A stretch of 64,000 bases of DNA, taken from assembly GCF_039634365.2 (NCBI RefSeq), contig NZ_CP155079.2, positions 1,054,001 through 1,118,000 on the forward strand, given 5' to 3'. Positions 24,705 to 34,400 of the stretch are shown one piece after another. A model generated the notes under the pieces. It was not told where the DNA came from and did not search any database. It saw only the letters and a list, made by a program, of their open reading frames with translations. The translations under genes were made by a program, and so were the position numbers. The DNA is from Mucilaginibacter sp. PAMB04168 (GTDB lineage Bacteria > Bacteroidota > Bacteroidia > Sphingobacteriales > Sphingobacteriaceae). Each line of letters starts with the position of its first letter. Within the stretch, counting starts at the first letter, position 1.

Positions 24705-25892
24705 TTATACATAGCTCGCCCACCATTTGCCTCGATGGCGCTGCTTATACCCTGCAAACCATTTGCACGGCCAGTATAGCAGTGCCACAATACCTATCCA
24801 AAAAAGGTAAGTTACACCTAACGAAAACCCCATGGTTGCCGGCCTGAACAGGAATGGTATGTTGGGCGATATGATATTTTTTACCGTGTATCCGGAGGCG
24901 AAAAAGACAACTATCGTAACAATACGGATAAGGTAAAAGTGCGGTACGTAATAAAAGAATGGTACCTTCCCATATACCTTAAATAGGTTCGCTAACCTAT
25001 TATGGCTGTTTTCGGTGACTGCTAAAAAAATAAACCCAAAACTTAGCATAAGGCAGGTGTATTGTAACGATGGCGGATATTTGCTCACATTAAGAAAAGC
25101 CAAGACGGAGCCTGTTATATTGCGTTGGGAAACATAAGGGGAAGGATCACCATAACCTATAGCACTGCGCAGCAAAATAAATGCGATGAGTAGCAGGAAA
25201 CCCGTGATCGATAATGCTAAGCGTCTGTTTTTTTGATGACTCTCATTGACATACCAGGCCGAAACGGCATAGCCCAGCAGCATAATACCTGTCCATGGCA
25301 AAACAGCATACAAAAACGCTAAGAAATGATTACCAGGTAAGGGGATGATATAGAAACGTGCTGTAAATAATATATTTAATAATGCCGTGCTTACAACATT
25401 TTTTGGCTGCGGTAAATACTGCAGAGCATCGTGCCCAACAATAAGCAACAATCCCAATGGTAAAATTATTTTGTTTGATATACGCAGCAATAATCCTAGT
25501 ATAATCATGCTGATACCTATGGCCCATATCACCTGAAAGAAAACCATGTTGTACAGTGGGTTTAAACTTAAAGCCAGCGTAATAAGCACCACTTCAACGG
25601 CAACTAGCCACAAACCGCGTTTAATTAAAAAGGAAGACGTTTGAGCCCGGCTACGCTTTTGACCGGCCAACCCGGCCGATAGACCCGATAAAAACACAAA
25701 AATCGGCGCGCAAAAATGCGTGATCCACCGGGTAAAAAACAGAATGGGCGTGGTGGTTTTTAAATCCAGCGGATCGTGCAACATGGCGTCATTGTGCAAA
25801 AAGTCGCGCACGTGGTCTAACGCCATAATTACCATAACTAATCCGCGCAGTATATCAATGGATTGGATGCGTTGTGAAGCTGAAGTGTTCAT
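24705..25892 (-). CDS. DUF1624/HGSNAT-like membrane acyltransferase
   Basis: The 395-residue integral membrane protein has about ten to eleven hydrophobic helices. It opens with RIQSIDILRGLVMVIMALDHVRDF, the signature of the DUF1624/heparan-alpha-glucosaminide N-acetyltransferase group, whose histidine in the first helix is thought to carry the acyl group across the membrane. The FLSGLSAGL segment also fits. It probably acylates a sugar or polymer on the outer side of the inner membrane. The gene converges on ansA, and a hairpin sits directly before its start. The substrate is unknown. Confidence 0.75.
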   Translation of the reverse strand: MNTSASQRIQSIDILRGLVMVIMALDHVRDFLHNDAMLHDPLDLKTTTPILFFTRWITHFCAPIFVFLSGLSAGLAGQKRSRAQTSSFLIKRGLWLVAVEVVLITLALSLNPLYNMVFFQVIWAIGISMIILGLLLRISNKIILPLGLLLIVGHDALQYLPQPKNVVSTALLNILFTARFYIIPLPGNHFLAFLYAVLPWTGIMLLGYAVSAWYVNESHQKNRRLALSITGFLLLIAFILLRSAIGYGDPSPYVSQRNITGSVLAFLNVSKYPPSLQYTCLMLSFGFIFLAVTENSHNRLANLFKVYGKVPFFYYVPHFYLIRIVTIVVFFASGYTVKNIISPNIPFLFRPATMGFSLGVTYLFWIGIVALLYWPCKWFAGYKQRHRGKWWASYV

Positions 25893-25894
25893 GA

Positions 25895-25923
25895 TAGGTT
25901 AGGGCTTTGCTAACCCTAACCTA
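25895..25923 (-). promoter_or_regulatory. Inverted repeat directly before the acyltransferase start
   Basis: A perfect 10-bp inverted repeat (TAGGTTAGGG with CCCTAACCTA) with a 9-nt loop ends 2 bp before the ATG on the minus strand. It has no T-run, so it is not a usual terminator. It could hide the ribosome site or bind a regulator. Confidence 0.4.
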
Positions 25924-25997
25924 CGTATTTAAAGACATTAATCAAAGAACCTTTACGTTGTCTGTTGCGCTGCCTAACTAAAATAGCTTGAGGAAAG

Positions 25998-27197
25998 TTA
26001 TTTAAGCAAGTTAAAGCACTGCTGCGCAATTTCTAACTCCTCATTAGTTGGTACAATCAGTATTTTAACGGTTGATTCGGTTGCTTGTATTTCGCGGATA
26101 CCTTTAGCACGTGTGCCATTTGCTTCTGTATTCAATTGTACGCCCAAAAACTCCAAATCAGTACAAATCATTTGCCTGATTAAAGCATCGTTTTCGCCTA
26201 CACCCGCAGTGAATATAATGGCATCTAATCCATTAAGTACTGCAGCATATGCACCTATATATTTTTTGATACGATAGGCGTACAAGTCATAAGCCAGTTT
26301 GGCATTCTCATCACCCTGTTCAATAGCGGCGGTAATATCGCGCATATCGCTGTGGCCGGTTAAACCCAGCATGCCGCTGCGTTTGTTAAGCAGGTTGCTT
26401 ACCTGTTCAATATCATAACCCAGCTGATTAACCAGGTAGAATATGACCGTTGGGTCGATATCGCCCGAACGGGTACCCATTATTAAACCACTCAGCGGGC
26501 CAAATCCCATCGTAGTATCCACCGACTGCCCATTATGCACAGCCGCCATGCTGCAGCCATTTCCTAAATGTATGCTAATGAATTTGTGTTGGCTTTTGCC
26601 TAAGTGAGCTGCCGCTTGCTCGGTTACATACTTGTGACTGGTGCCATGAAAGCCATAGCTGCGAATATTAAAATCGGAATAATAATTATTAGGAATAGCA
26701 AAGCGGTAAGCCTTTGGTGGGAGCGTTTGATGAAAAGCTGTATCAAACACACCTATCTGGGTAGCCTCCGAAAATATCTTTTCGGCAACCTCAATACCCA
26801 GGTAGCTCGCCGGGTTATGTAGTGGAGCTAATTGGAAAGTTTGCTTGAGCTCTTCTTTTACGTTAGCGTTAATAATAGTGGTGGTGGTAAACCTTTCGCC
26901 GCCGTGCACAATGCGGTGGCCCACTACTTCAATATCGGCCGGGTTTTGTATAACGGCAAGTTCGCCCTCCGTAAGCAGTTTGTTCACCTCCTTTAACCCG
27001 GCTTCATGGTCGTCCAGTTCCTCAGGAGTTAACTTAATTACTTTCTCTTCACCATTTAAAAATACTTTGTGTGTGATGGTTGGATTGCTTAAGCCAATGC
27101 GTTCAACCAGGCCACTGCAAACCGGATCTTGGGCCGGCATTTTAAATAACTGGTATTTGATGGAGCTGCTGCCCGAGTTAACAACAAATATGTTCAT
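25998..27197 (-). CDS. ackA: Acetate kinase
   Basis: AckA converts acetyl phosphate and ADP to acetate and ATP, or the reverse. The 399-residue sequence has the ASKHA phosphate-binding start (VNSGSSSIKYQLF), HRIVHGGE, the catalytic-region YGFHGTSHKYV, IHLGNGCS and GLMGTRSGDIDP-like segments. ATG 27197 was chosen because the longer frame from 27308 has a non-conserved leader and would run through the intergenic gap. The gene follows pta by about 60 bp, the usual pta-ackA order. Confidence 0.95.
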   Translation of the reverse strand: MNIFVVNSGSSSIKYQLFKMPAQDPVCSGLVERIGLSNPTITHKVFLNGEEKVIKLTPEELDDHEAGLKEVNKLLTEGELAVIQNPADIEVVGHRIVHGGERFTTTTIINANVKEELKQTFQLAPLHNPASYLGIEVAEKIFSEATQIGVFDTAFHQTLPPKAYRFAIPNNYYSDFNIRSYGFHGTSHKYVTEQAAAHLGKSQHKFISIHLGNGCSMAAVHNGQSVDTTMGFGPLSGLIMGTRSGDIDPTVIFYLVNQLGYDIEQVSNLLNKRSGMLGLTGHSDMRDITAAIEQGDENAKLAYDLYAYRIKKYIGAYAAVLNGLDAIIFTAGVGENDALIRQMICTDLEFLGVQLNTEANGTRAKGIREIQATESTVKILIVPTNEELEIAQQCFNLLK

Positions 27198-27255
27198 AAT
27201 AAAAATTCTTAAAAAATCGTCATAGCTTCGTTCCTTGCAATAACAGATGTAATTA

Positions 27256-29355
27256 TTAGCCCTCCTGCGCTTGTATAGCAGTAATGATAACCGTATTAAA
27301 AATATCATCCACCGTACAACCTCTACTTAAATCATTTACAGGCTTGTTAAGCCCTTGCAGCATTGGGCCAATGGCCAGGGCTCCGGTTTCGCGCTGTACC
27401 GCTTTGTAGGTGTTGTTGCCAGTATTTAAATCCGGGAAGATCAATACGCTCGCCTGCCCGGCTACTTCAGATCCGGGGAGCTTGCTTTTGCCCACAATAG
27501 GATCAACGGCGGCATCGTATTGTATCGGGCCTTCTACTTTTAAGTCGGGGCGCTTAGTTTTTACAATTTCAGTAGCGCGGCGTACCTTTTCTACATCCTC
27601 GCCCTCGCCTGATGTGCCTGATGAATAGGATAGCATAGCAATACGTGGTTCAATACCAAACCGCTGACTGCTTTCGGCCGATGATATGGCAATTTCGGCC
27701 AGTTGTTCGGCAGTAGGGTTGGGATTTACAGCACAGTCTCCAAACACAGAAACCCGGTCTGGCAAACACATAAAAAATACGGAAGACACAACAGAGATGC
27801 CGGGCTTGGTTTTAACAAACTGCAAAGCCGGCCTGATAGTATGTTGCGTAGTATGTACCGCGCCCGATACCATGCCGTCAGCATGGCCTTTAAAAACCAT
27901 CATAGTACCGAAGTAAGACACATCCGTCATCATATCGGTAGCCATCTCCAGGTTTACATTTTTATTCTTGCGAAGTTCGTAAAGTGTATTTACGTAGTCC
28001 TGATAATTATTAGAGGCAGCCGGGTTAACAATGTTAATTTTACTCACATCCAGGTTTAAGCCCAAGCGTTTTATATTGGCCGTAATATCATCGGGGTTAC
28101 CCAGTATGGTTAGGTCCACAATTTCCTGGCTAATTAGCCGGGCTGCAGCCTTCAGAACGCGCTCGTCATTACCCTCGGGCAATACAATATGTTTCTTTTG
28201 TCGTTTAGCCCAATTGGTAAGCTGGTACTGGAACATGCGTGGCGTAATGCCGCCACTGTGCTTAAAGGTTACTATACGTTCATCCAGTTTGGCTACGTCT
28301 ACGTATTTATTAAATACATCAATGGCCAGCTGTATCTTCTTCGTATTATCAGCCGAAATCTTTGATCGGATGTTACCGATCTGCGTAGTGGTTTGAAAGG
28401 TGCCTGCTTTAACAGCTATAATGGGCACTACCGTTTGCAGACCCTCAATCAGTCTGATAATCGGCTCCTCGGGCTCTGTACCTGCTGTTAATACAATACC
28501 CGCTATAGATGGATAGCTGGTTGACAGGTTGGCCTGAAGCGCTGCTATAATGATATCGCCACGGTCTCCGGGCGTAATAATGAGTACATTTTCTTTGATG
28601 AAATTCAGGAAGTTTGGCACCTGCATAGCGCCGGTAACAAAGTTATCTACCTGGTTGGTTAGGCGCTCCTTACCAAAAAGCAATTTGCTATTGGGTAGCT
28701 CGTCATAAATCTCTTTCATGGTAGGCGCCTGCAAACCACGGGTAGACGGGATGATGGTTAAGATAACCGAAGCTGGTAGTTGAGCTGTGAGCAGCTCTCT
28801 TACATCATCAACCTGCTCGGCGCTTACCTTGTTGGCAACCAGGGCCAGCACCTGTATCTCCCGGCCTTCAAAGTTTCTGATAACGGTAATGGCGGCATTT
28901 ACAATTTGTGCCGTAGTTTTACTATCGCCCGATATAACCGCAATAACCGGTGCACCCAAATTTTTTGCTATTGATGCATTTACCTCAAATTCAAAGGCAG
29001 TACCCTCGCCCTGGTAATCACTGCCTTCAACTACGGTAAAGTCATACTTATCCTCCATCTTTTTGTATTTCCTAATGATGGTATCGATCATTTCGCCCTG
29101 GCTTTCATTCTCGCTTTGGTGCATGGCATCCTGCCAGCTAAAAGCATAGGCATCTTCGTAAGTAATAGGCAGGTCAAAGTAGCTTAATACAGTTTGGATA
29201 TGATCGCTTTTGTGCTCGGCAGGATTGCGGCTTACAATAGGCTTGAAATAGCCAATCTTTTGGGCCTTGCCCAACAACATATTAATGATTCCGAGTGATA
29301 CGATTGATTTTCCGCTGTAAGGTTCGGTACTGGTAATAAAAACGGTTTTAATCAT
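27256..29355 (-). CDS. pta: Phosphate acetyltransferase, long form
   Basis: Pta makes acetyl phosphate from acetyl-CoA for AckA. The 699-residue protein is the long type. It has an N-terminal BioD-like P-loop domain (FITSTEPYSGKSIVSLG, residues 6-22), a middle DRTGG domain, and the C-terminal PTA_PTB catalytic domain from about residue 375 (IVLPEGNDERVLKAA, DGMVSGAVHTT, KLPGSEVAGQASVLIFPDLNTGN). With ackA it sets acetate overflow and acetyl phosphate levels, and that metabolite could also affect response regulators. Confidence 0.95.
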   Translation of the reverse strand: MIKTVFITSTEPYSGKSIVSLGIINMLLGKAQKIGYFKPIVSRNPAEHKSDHIQTVLSYFDLPITYEDAYAFSWQDAMHQSENESQGEMIDTIIRKYKKMEDKYDFTVVEGSDYQGEGTAFEFEVNASIAKNLGAPVIAVISGDSKTTAQIVNAAITVIRNFEGREIQVLALVANKVSAEQVDDVRELLTAQLPASVILTIIPSTRGLQAPTMKEIYDELPNSKLLFGKERLTNQVDNFVTGAMQVPNFLNFIKENVLIITPGDRGDIIIAALQANLSTSYPSIAGIVLTAGTEPEEPIIRLIEGLQTVVPIIAVKAGTFQTTTQIGNIRSKISADNTKKIQLAIDVFNKYVDVAKLDERIVTFKHSGGITPRMFQYQLTNWAKRQKKHIVLPEGNDERVLKAAARLISQEIVDLTILGNPDDITANIKRLGLNLDVSKINIVNPAASNNYQDYVNTLYELRKNKNVNLEMATDMMTDVSYFGTMMVFKGHADGMVSGAVHTTQHTIRPALQFVKTKPGISVVSSVFFMCLPDRVSVFGDCAVNPNPTAEQLAEIAISSAESSQRFGIEPRIAMLSYSSGTSGEGEDVEKVRRATEIVKTKRPDLKVEGPIQYDAAVDPIVGKSKLPGSEVAGQASVLIFPDLNTGNNTYKAVQRETGALAIGPMLQGLNKPVNDLSRGCTVDDIFNTVIITAIQAQEG

Positions 29356-29919
29356 GCGGCAGAGTAGTTACGGTGAAGTTAAGGCACGTCTAAGCTTATT
29401 GACAAATATAGCATCTAATAGTTCTGATGCAATTCAAATTACAAGGACAAAATCTTAACAATTTGTCAGCAATTGAAATTGAATTTCTGTGTAGGTAAGT
29501 GTATCAAACATTCAAAAAAATAACTGACAGTTTCGGAATTAATTTGCTGCCAAAATGGCCATCTATGTTAATTGTAAGTTGTTGTAAATCAGGAACATTA
29601 TTTTGGATTATTGTATACTAATATTTTTAGTATTCCGTTTACTATATGTGTATAAAAGGTTACATGAAAAAGCTGCTTTTAAACGCTTTAAAAGCGGTTT
29701 TACAAATGGGCAAATTAGCGCGGAGTTAAGGATTAATTTTTAAGCATTAAAACCTGCCTTTTTAGCACAAAAAACAGCAAGGCATGTGCTTTGCTTAATA
29801 GTTAATATCTGTTAACGTTCAACCTGTTAACAGTTAATGTACAGTATAATCTTATCCGGTTAAGGCAGTTACAAGGTGTGCTGCTTGCGTAATGGAATAC
29901 TTAAATTTTAGAAGGATAA
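29356..29919. other. Intergenic region between pta and the phage-like pair (564 bp)
   Basis: This AT-rich stretch holds no convincing gene. It contains a 9-bp hairpin (GCTTTTAAA/TTTAAAAGC, 29675-29695) and a cluster of GTTAA motifs at 29801-29837, including CTGTTAAC twice with 15-bp spacing. It must carry divergent promoters for pta and the phage-like cassette. Confidence 0.6.
29801..29837 (+). promoter_or_regulatory. Candidate operator: repeated GTTAAC sites
   Basis: CTGTTAAC occurs at 29809-29816 and again at 29824-29831, with further GTTAA at 29801 and 29833. The two palindromic cores are 15 bp apart, roughly one and a half helical turns. The cluster lies about 80 bp before the phage-like cassette. 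It may bind a dimeric repressor, but no repressor gene is adjacent. Confidence 0.35.
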
Positions 29920-30843
29920 ATGGATAGTTTTGAATTAACAACAATTACGGATGAAATGCAATCATCCATTACACACATGGCCCAAATGCGTAATGCCTTA
30001 ATTGCTTTTACTAAAGAAGTATTGGTTAAGGATCAGGATTATGGCGTGGTGCCCGGTGTGCAAAAACCAACATTGCTAAAACCCGGCGCCGAAAAGCTGA
30101 TGAATTTATACGGCTTATCGGTTGAGTTTGAGTGCACTGATAAAGTACTGGATATACAATCGAAATTTATAGCGTATACCTACAAGGCTACCGCAAAGAA
30201 TAGGGATGGCCGTATTGTAACCCAGTGCGAAGGTTCGGTAAATAGCTTTGAGCCAAAATACCGCTATGTATGGTTAGAGAAAGCCAAACCAGTTCAGGCT
30301 ACTCAAGATAAGTTGAAGGCCGAGGGAAATGGTAAGTTTCGTAAAGGAGCCACCGGCTGGATCTGGGTGGAGCGTACCGAGAACCCGGATTTACTTGGCC
30401 TGCAAAACACCATGCAAAAGATGGCGCAAAAGCGTGCCTTTGTGGGGGCGATACTTTTGGCCACCAATGCATCTGAGTTTTTTACCCAGGATGTGGAAGA
30501 CATGGGCTTTATTGATGTAGAAGCTACGGTTGTAGAACCGGCAACAGAGCAGAAAGCCGCAGTTAAACCGGTTAAAGAAGGAAAGGGTATGGTGCCGCCA
30601 CGTGAGGCTAAACCATCAGAGTTAAAGGAAGAGAAAAAAGCTGCTAAGCCGAAGGTGCAAGCTAAGGCGGAGCCTGTTAAATCCAGCATTCCGGATGATA
30701 CCCGCTCAGCTATACAGGAAGCCAAGGATGTGGCCGCTTTATATCTAATACATAAAACTAACGTTGCTCTGCAGGGCGATGAGCAGTTCATAAAGCTGTT
30801 ATCAACCAAAAAGGCAGAGATTAGAAAAGGAGTAGCTGCTTAA
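29920..30843 (+). CDS. Phage-like protein with PGxxKPTLLKPGAEKL motif
   Basis: The 307-residue protein carries a segment seen in many phage early proteins: DYGVVPG followed by KPTLLKPGAEKLMNLYGL at about residues 45-69. It also has GRIVTQCEGSVNSFEPKYR and QNTMQKMAQKRAFVGAILLAT, typical of the same group. The C-terminal third is low-complexity Lys/Ala/Pro/Glu. Phage relatives lie in recombination or replication modules next to single-strand annealing or exonuclease genes, but their activity is not firmly known. Here it starts a two-gene unit with no other phage genes nearby. I infer a domesticated phage recombination-type function. Confidence 0.55.
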   Translation: MDSFELTTITDEMQSSITHMAQMRNALIAFTKEVLVKDQDYGVVPGVQKPTLLKPGAEKLMNLYGLSVEFECTDKVLDIQSKFIAYTYKATAKNRDGRIVTQCEGSVNSFEPKYRYVWLEKAKPVQATQDKLKAEGNGKFRKGATGWIWVERTENPDLLGLQNTMQKMAQKRAFVGAILLATNASEFFTQDVEDMGFIDVEATVVEPATEQKAAVKPVKEGKGMVPPREAKPSELKEEKKAAKPKVQAKAEPVKSSIPDDTRSAIQEAKDVAALYLIHKTNVALQGDEQFIKLLSTKKAEIRKGVAA

Positions 30844-31368
30844 ATGAGAAATACATTAGCCATGCAGTTGCCTGCCTGCGAAGCGGTAACCCTGTTTACC
30901 GGTAAAGATCTGGCTCCTGAGAGCCTCATTAAACTGGACAGGGCTACTATTGCCCGCATTGTGAATGATACGGAACAGCTTATAGCCGATGGCGAGCTGG
31001 ATAGTGTGCGCATGCTGGTATTAGCCAAAAAAGGGCAGGAACTGTTTAATAGTTTAGAAAAAAAGGTTCGCCGTTATGCCGAAGAGCATGCCCGCGTGCC
31101 CAAGCATGATAAGCTGCGGCTTTATGATGCGGAGATAATTGAAAAGGAAACAGGAGTGAGCTATGACTACTCAGTTTGCAATGACGTGACCTGGAACGAG
31201 CTGCACGATTTGCAAGCCGAAGTTGTACAAAAGCTTAAAGCGCGTGAGGCGTACCTAAAGACTGTTAATACACCAACCATAAGCGTTGATAGTTATACAG
31301 GCGAGATATGGGAAGTGAAACCACCATTGCGCACCGCTAAACAAGGGTTAAACGTAAGCTTAAAATAA
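30844..31368 (+). CDS. Phage-like hypothetical protein, partner of the upstream gene
   Basis: This 174-residue protein starts directly after the stop of the previous gene, so the two are translated together. It is mostly helical and charged (LEKKVRRYAEEHARVPKHDKLRLYD, WNELHDLQAEVVQKLKAREAYLKT), without a signal peptide or membrane span. Similar short helical proteins occur next to the KPGAEKL-type gene in Bacteroidota phages; this is recollection, not a search result. Function is unknown. A terminator follows. Confidence 0.5.
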   Translation: MRNTLAMQLPACEAVTLFTGKDLAPESLIKLDRATIARIVNDTEQLIADGELDSVRMLVLAKKGQELFNSLEKKVRRYAEEHARVPKHDKLRLYDAEIIEKETGVSYDYSVCNDVTWNELHDLQAEVVQKLKAREAYLKTVNTPTISVDSYTGEIWEVKPPLRTAKQGLNVSLK

Positions 31369-31390
31369 TTAACTCTATATATATTCCTAT

Positions 31391-31423
31391 AGCCTGCTCT
31401 TGTAAAGGAGCAGGCTTATTTTT
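31391..31423 (+). terminator. Terminator after the phage-like pair
   Basis: A 9-bp stem (AGCCTGCTC with GAGCAGGCT) with an 8-nt loop is followed by TATTTTTTG. It also closes off the convergent kinase gene. Confidence 0.8.
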
Positions 31424-31456
31424 TGCAGTAGAAAAATGAAAAAGGTTACTTAAAGC

Positions 31457-34400
31457 TTAATACAATTCCTCCTCGGGTTGTACAAGTGGTATGCAGAACC
31501 AAAACGTTGAACCCTCACCTTCCACGCTGTCAACCCCAATTTTGCCGTTATGCCGGTTAATTATCTCAGCAGTGATGTACAAGCCTAAACCCAATCCCGA
31601 AAACTTTTGTGATGATTCCTGAACCCTGAAAAAGCGGTCGAACACCATGTCCTTCTTTTCGGGAGGGATGCCAATGCCAAAGTCCTGCACCGATAGCTTG
31701 AGCATGTTGTTGTCGGTAACTTCTTTAGTTACAATGATCTCTTTAGAGTCTGGGGAGTATTTTACGGCGTTAGACATAAAGTTGCTCAGCACCTGCTCCA
31801 AGCGGTGCCTGTCTGCATAAATCTGAACGTTTGTGCTGCCGCTTAGGATGAATTTGTGCGACGGCGTGTGCGATTGTGTATCTTCCATGCACTCGCGTAT
31901 CATTTCGCCGGCGTTGAACCAGCTATAATTGAAACGCATTTTACCGGCATGTATACGAGTAACATCCAATAGGTCATCAACCAAAGCTGTAAGTTTACCT
32001 GTTTGTTTACTGGCCTTTTCAATAAATGGGAAGATTTTCTTTACTGCATTTTCCTGGTCGGCAAGGCGTTGTACTATTTGCAACGAGCCCTTTAAACTGG
32101 TAATAGGAGTTTTAAGTTCATGACTGGCAATGCTCATAAACTCGTCCTTGCGTTGCATAAGCTCTTTGGTGGCCTGCTGGGCCTTTACCAGGTCTGTTAC
32201 CTCAAATCCAAAAAATGCAATGCCATCCACATCGCCATTATCATTGTAAACCGGGGTAAATAAAAAGTCGAGCCAGGTGTCTACCAGTTGTCCGCTTATA
32301 GGATCGATACGCTTAACATTCAAAGCTTTGCCAACTTTGGTCTGGCCGTTTTTTAATATTTTGCTATCGCCGGCATAAAGCTGTGTGCTCGCAAAATCAA
32401 TATGTGCTTCGCGGGTGGTTTTACCTATAAAGCTATTGCGGTTATAAAAGTCGTTAAATGCCTTATTGGTAAATTCGTAACGCAACTCGGCTCCCCGGCG
32501 TATGCTAATGAGCGCAGGAGCATTCATGAAAATGCTGTAAAATTCATCCTGCTGCTTTTTAATAAAGCCTTGTAGCTCCAGCCTGTTCTTTTCTACTTCT
32601 TTTTGTTTCGACAGATCGATTACATAGGTTACTGCATTGGCCAAATTATCATCATCCAACCGCGCCGAACCCATCAAAACTGGTACGCGCGTGCCATCCT
32701 TACGAAAGTATTCTTTTTCAAACGGAGGGCAAAAACCATCCTTTTTTAACTGGTTAACTGCTTTATTGCTCACACCCATGTACTCAACCGGGGTAAGTTT
32801 GTCCCAATTAACCTGGCCATTGTGTACTTCTTCGGCTGTATAACCAATCATCTGTAAGAATGCATCGTTGGCATCAATAATATTACCGGAGAAATCGGTA
32901 AAGAGCATGCCTATCATATTCGATTCAAAAATCTTTTTGAACCTGTTCTCACTGCTGCTTACCCGTTTTTCGGCTTCGGTTATGCGGCTTATGTCTACAA
33001 TAGAACCTACCATGCGGTATGGTGTACCGTAGTCATCATGTAATATGCTGCCACGATCCAGTATCATGGTATAAGTGCCATCGGCCTTTAAAAAACGGTA
33101 TTCGGCTAACCAGTTATTTTTACCGTTATTAATAGCGTCATGCACACTTTGCTCTACGCGTTGGCGGTCATCGGCATGTATTTTACTAAACCAGTAGTTT
33201 ATTTTGTTGGTATCATCATTATTATGATAACCAAACATGGCTGTAAAGTTGTCGCTGCGCCACATCACATTAGATGCCAGGTCCCAATCCCAAATGGTAT
33301 CGTTAGTAGCTTGAGAAACCAGTTTAAAACGTTCTTCGCTTTGTGATAAGCGCAGGGTTCTTTCCTTAATTTTATCTTCAAGCTCGTTGTTTAAAGATTT
33401 TAGGTTTTCACGGGCGCTGATCAGCTCGTTATAATTCTTTTTAAGTTTTTGCTCGTTTAGTTTGCGCTCGGTTATATTTGTATAGGTTACGGCAAAGCCA
33501 TCTACAATTTTAGTAGCCATAACCAGGTACCAGCCCTTGTTGTCAAAGTTTACTTCAGTTTGAAGGTTGGTGTCGGTGTCTACTACTGATTTAAACTTAT
33601 CTAATAAGTTGTGCTGCAACAGCTCTGGTAAGTTTTTAACCAGCAAGGCGTGTTTTAATTCAACCTCGGGCCTGCTTAATAATTGCGATGCCATTTTATT
33701 GGCCGTAACGCATTCAAAGTCGGTGATTTCACCTTGCGTATTGCGTACAGCATTAAATACCAATACAGCACTTAAGCTGGTACTAAATACACCCGAAACA
33801 ATATTACTCAGCTCGGTAACCGTGCTAATGTCAACAAAAGTGATAACCACACCGTCCTTTTGCCTGTCCTTGCGTATGTAAGGTAAAATACGCATTAAGC
33901 AATGCTGGCCGCTTTTTAGCTCTATCTCTTTTTCAATAACCAGATCATGGTGGCGCTGTACCCGGTTAATATCCTCTGCAAAATTATCGTATTTAATGTT
34001 GTTCGAAATATGGCTGATCGGTCGGCCTATATCGGCCTCTATCAGATTAACCATATTTACAGCGGCAGGGTTAAACTTTCGTATATGCGAATTTACATCA
34101 ACAAAAATTTGTCCGATGTCAACACTTTTAAAGTAGTTGTTCAGGTCATCATTTAAGTCAATAAGTTCCTTTATTTTAAGCTGGTGCTCTGTATTTAATG
34201 TGTGCAACTCCTCATTCAACGATTGTAGCTCCTCGTTGCTCGACTGTAATTCCTCATTTGCCGAAAGTAATTCCTCGTTACTGGATTGAAGCTCCTCATT
34301 GGTTGTCTCCATTTCCTCAACCGCCATTTGCAAGTTGCTGCGCACCTCGTTCAATTCCGATTCCAGCTCCATTACATAGTCGGAGTGCTGCTCACTGTGA

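Noticed and set aside
27410..28396. Long open frames on the plus strand inside pta
   Set aside because: They are opposite-strand shadows of a clearly coding gene and have no family features.
29920..31368. A complete prophage
   Set aside because: Only two phage-like genes are present; no integrase, structural or lysis genes and no att-like repeats were seen.
34190..34350. Tandem DNA repeat inside the CheB-CheR kinase gene
   Set aside because: The repetition comes from coiled-coil heptads (EELQSSNEEL) in the protein, not from an independent DNA repeat.
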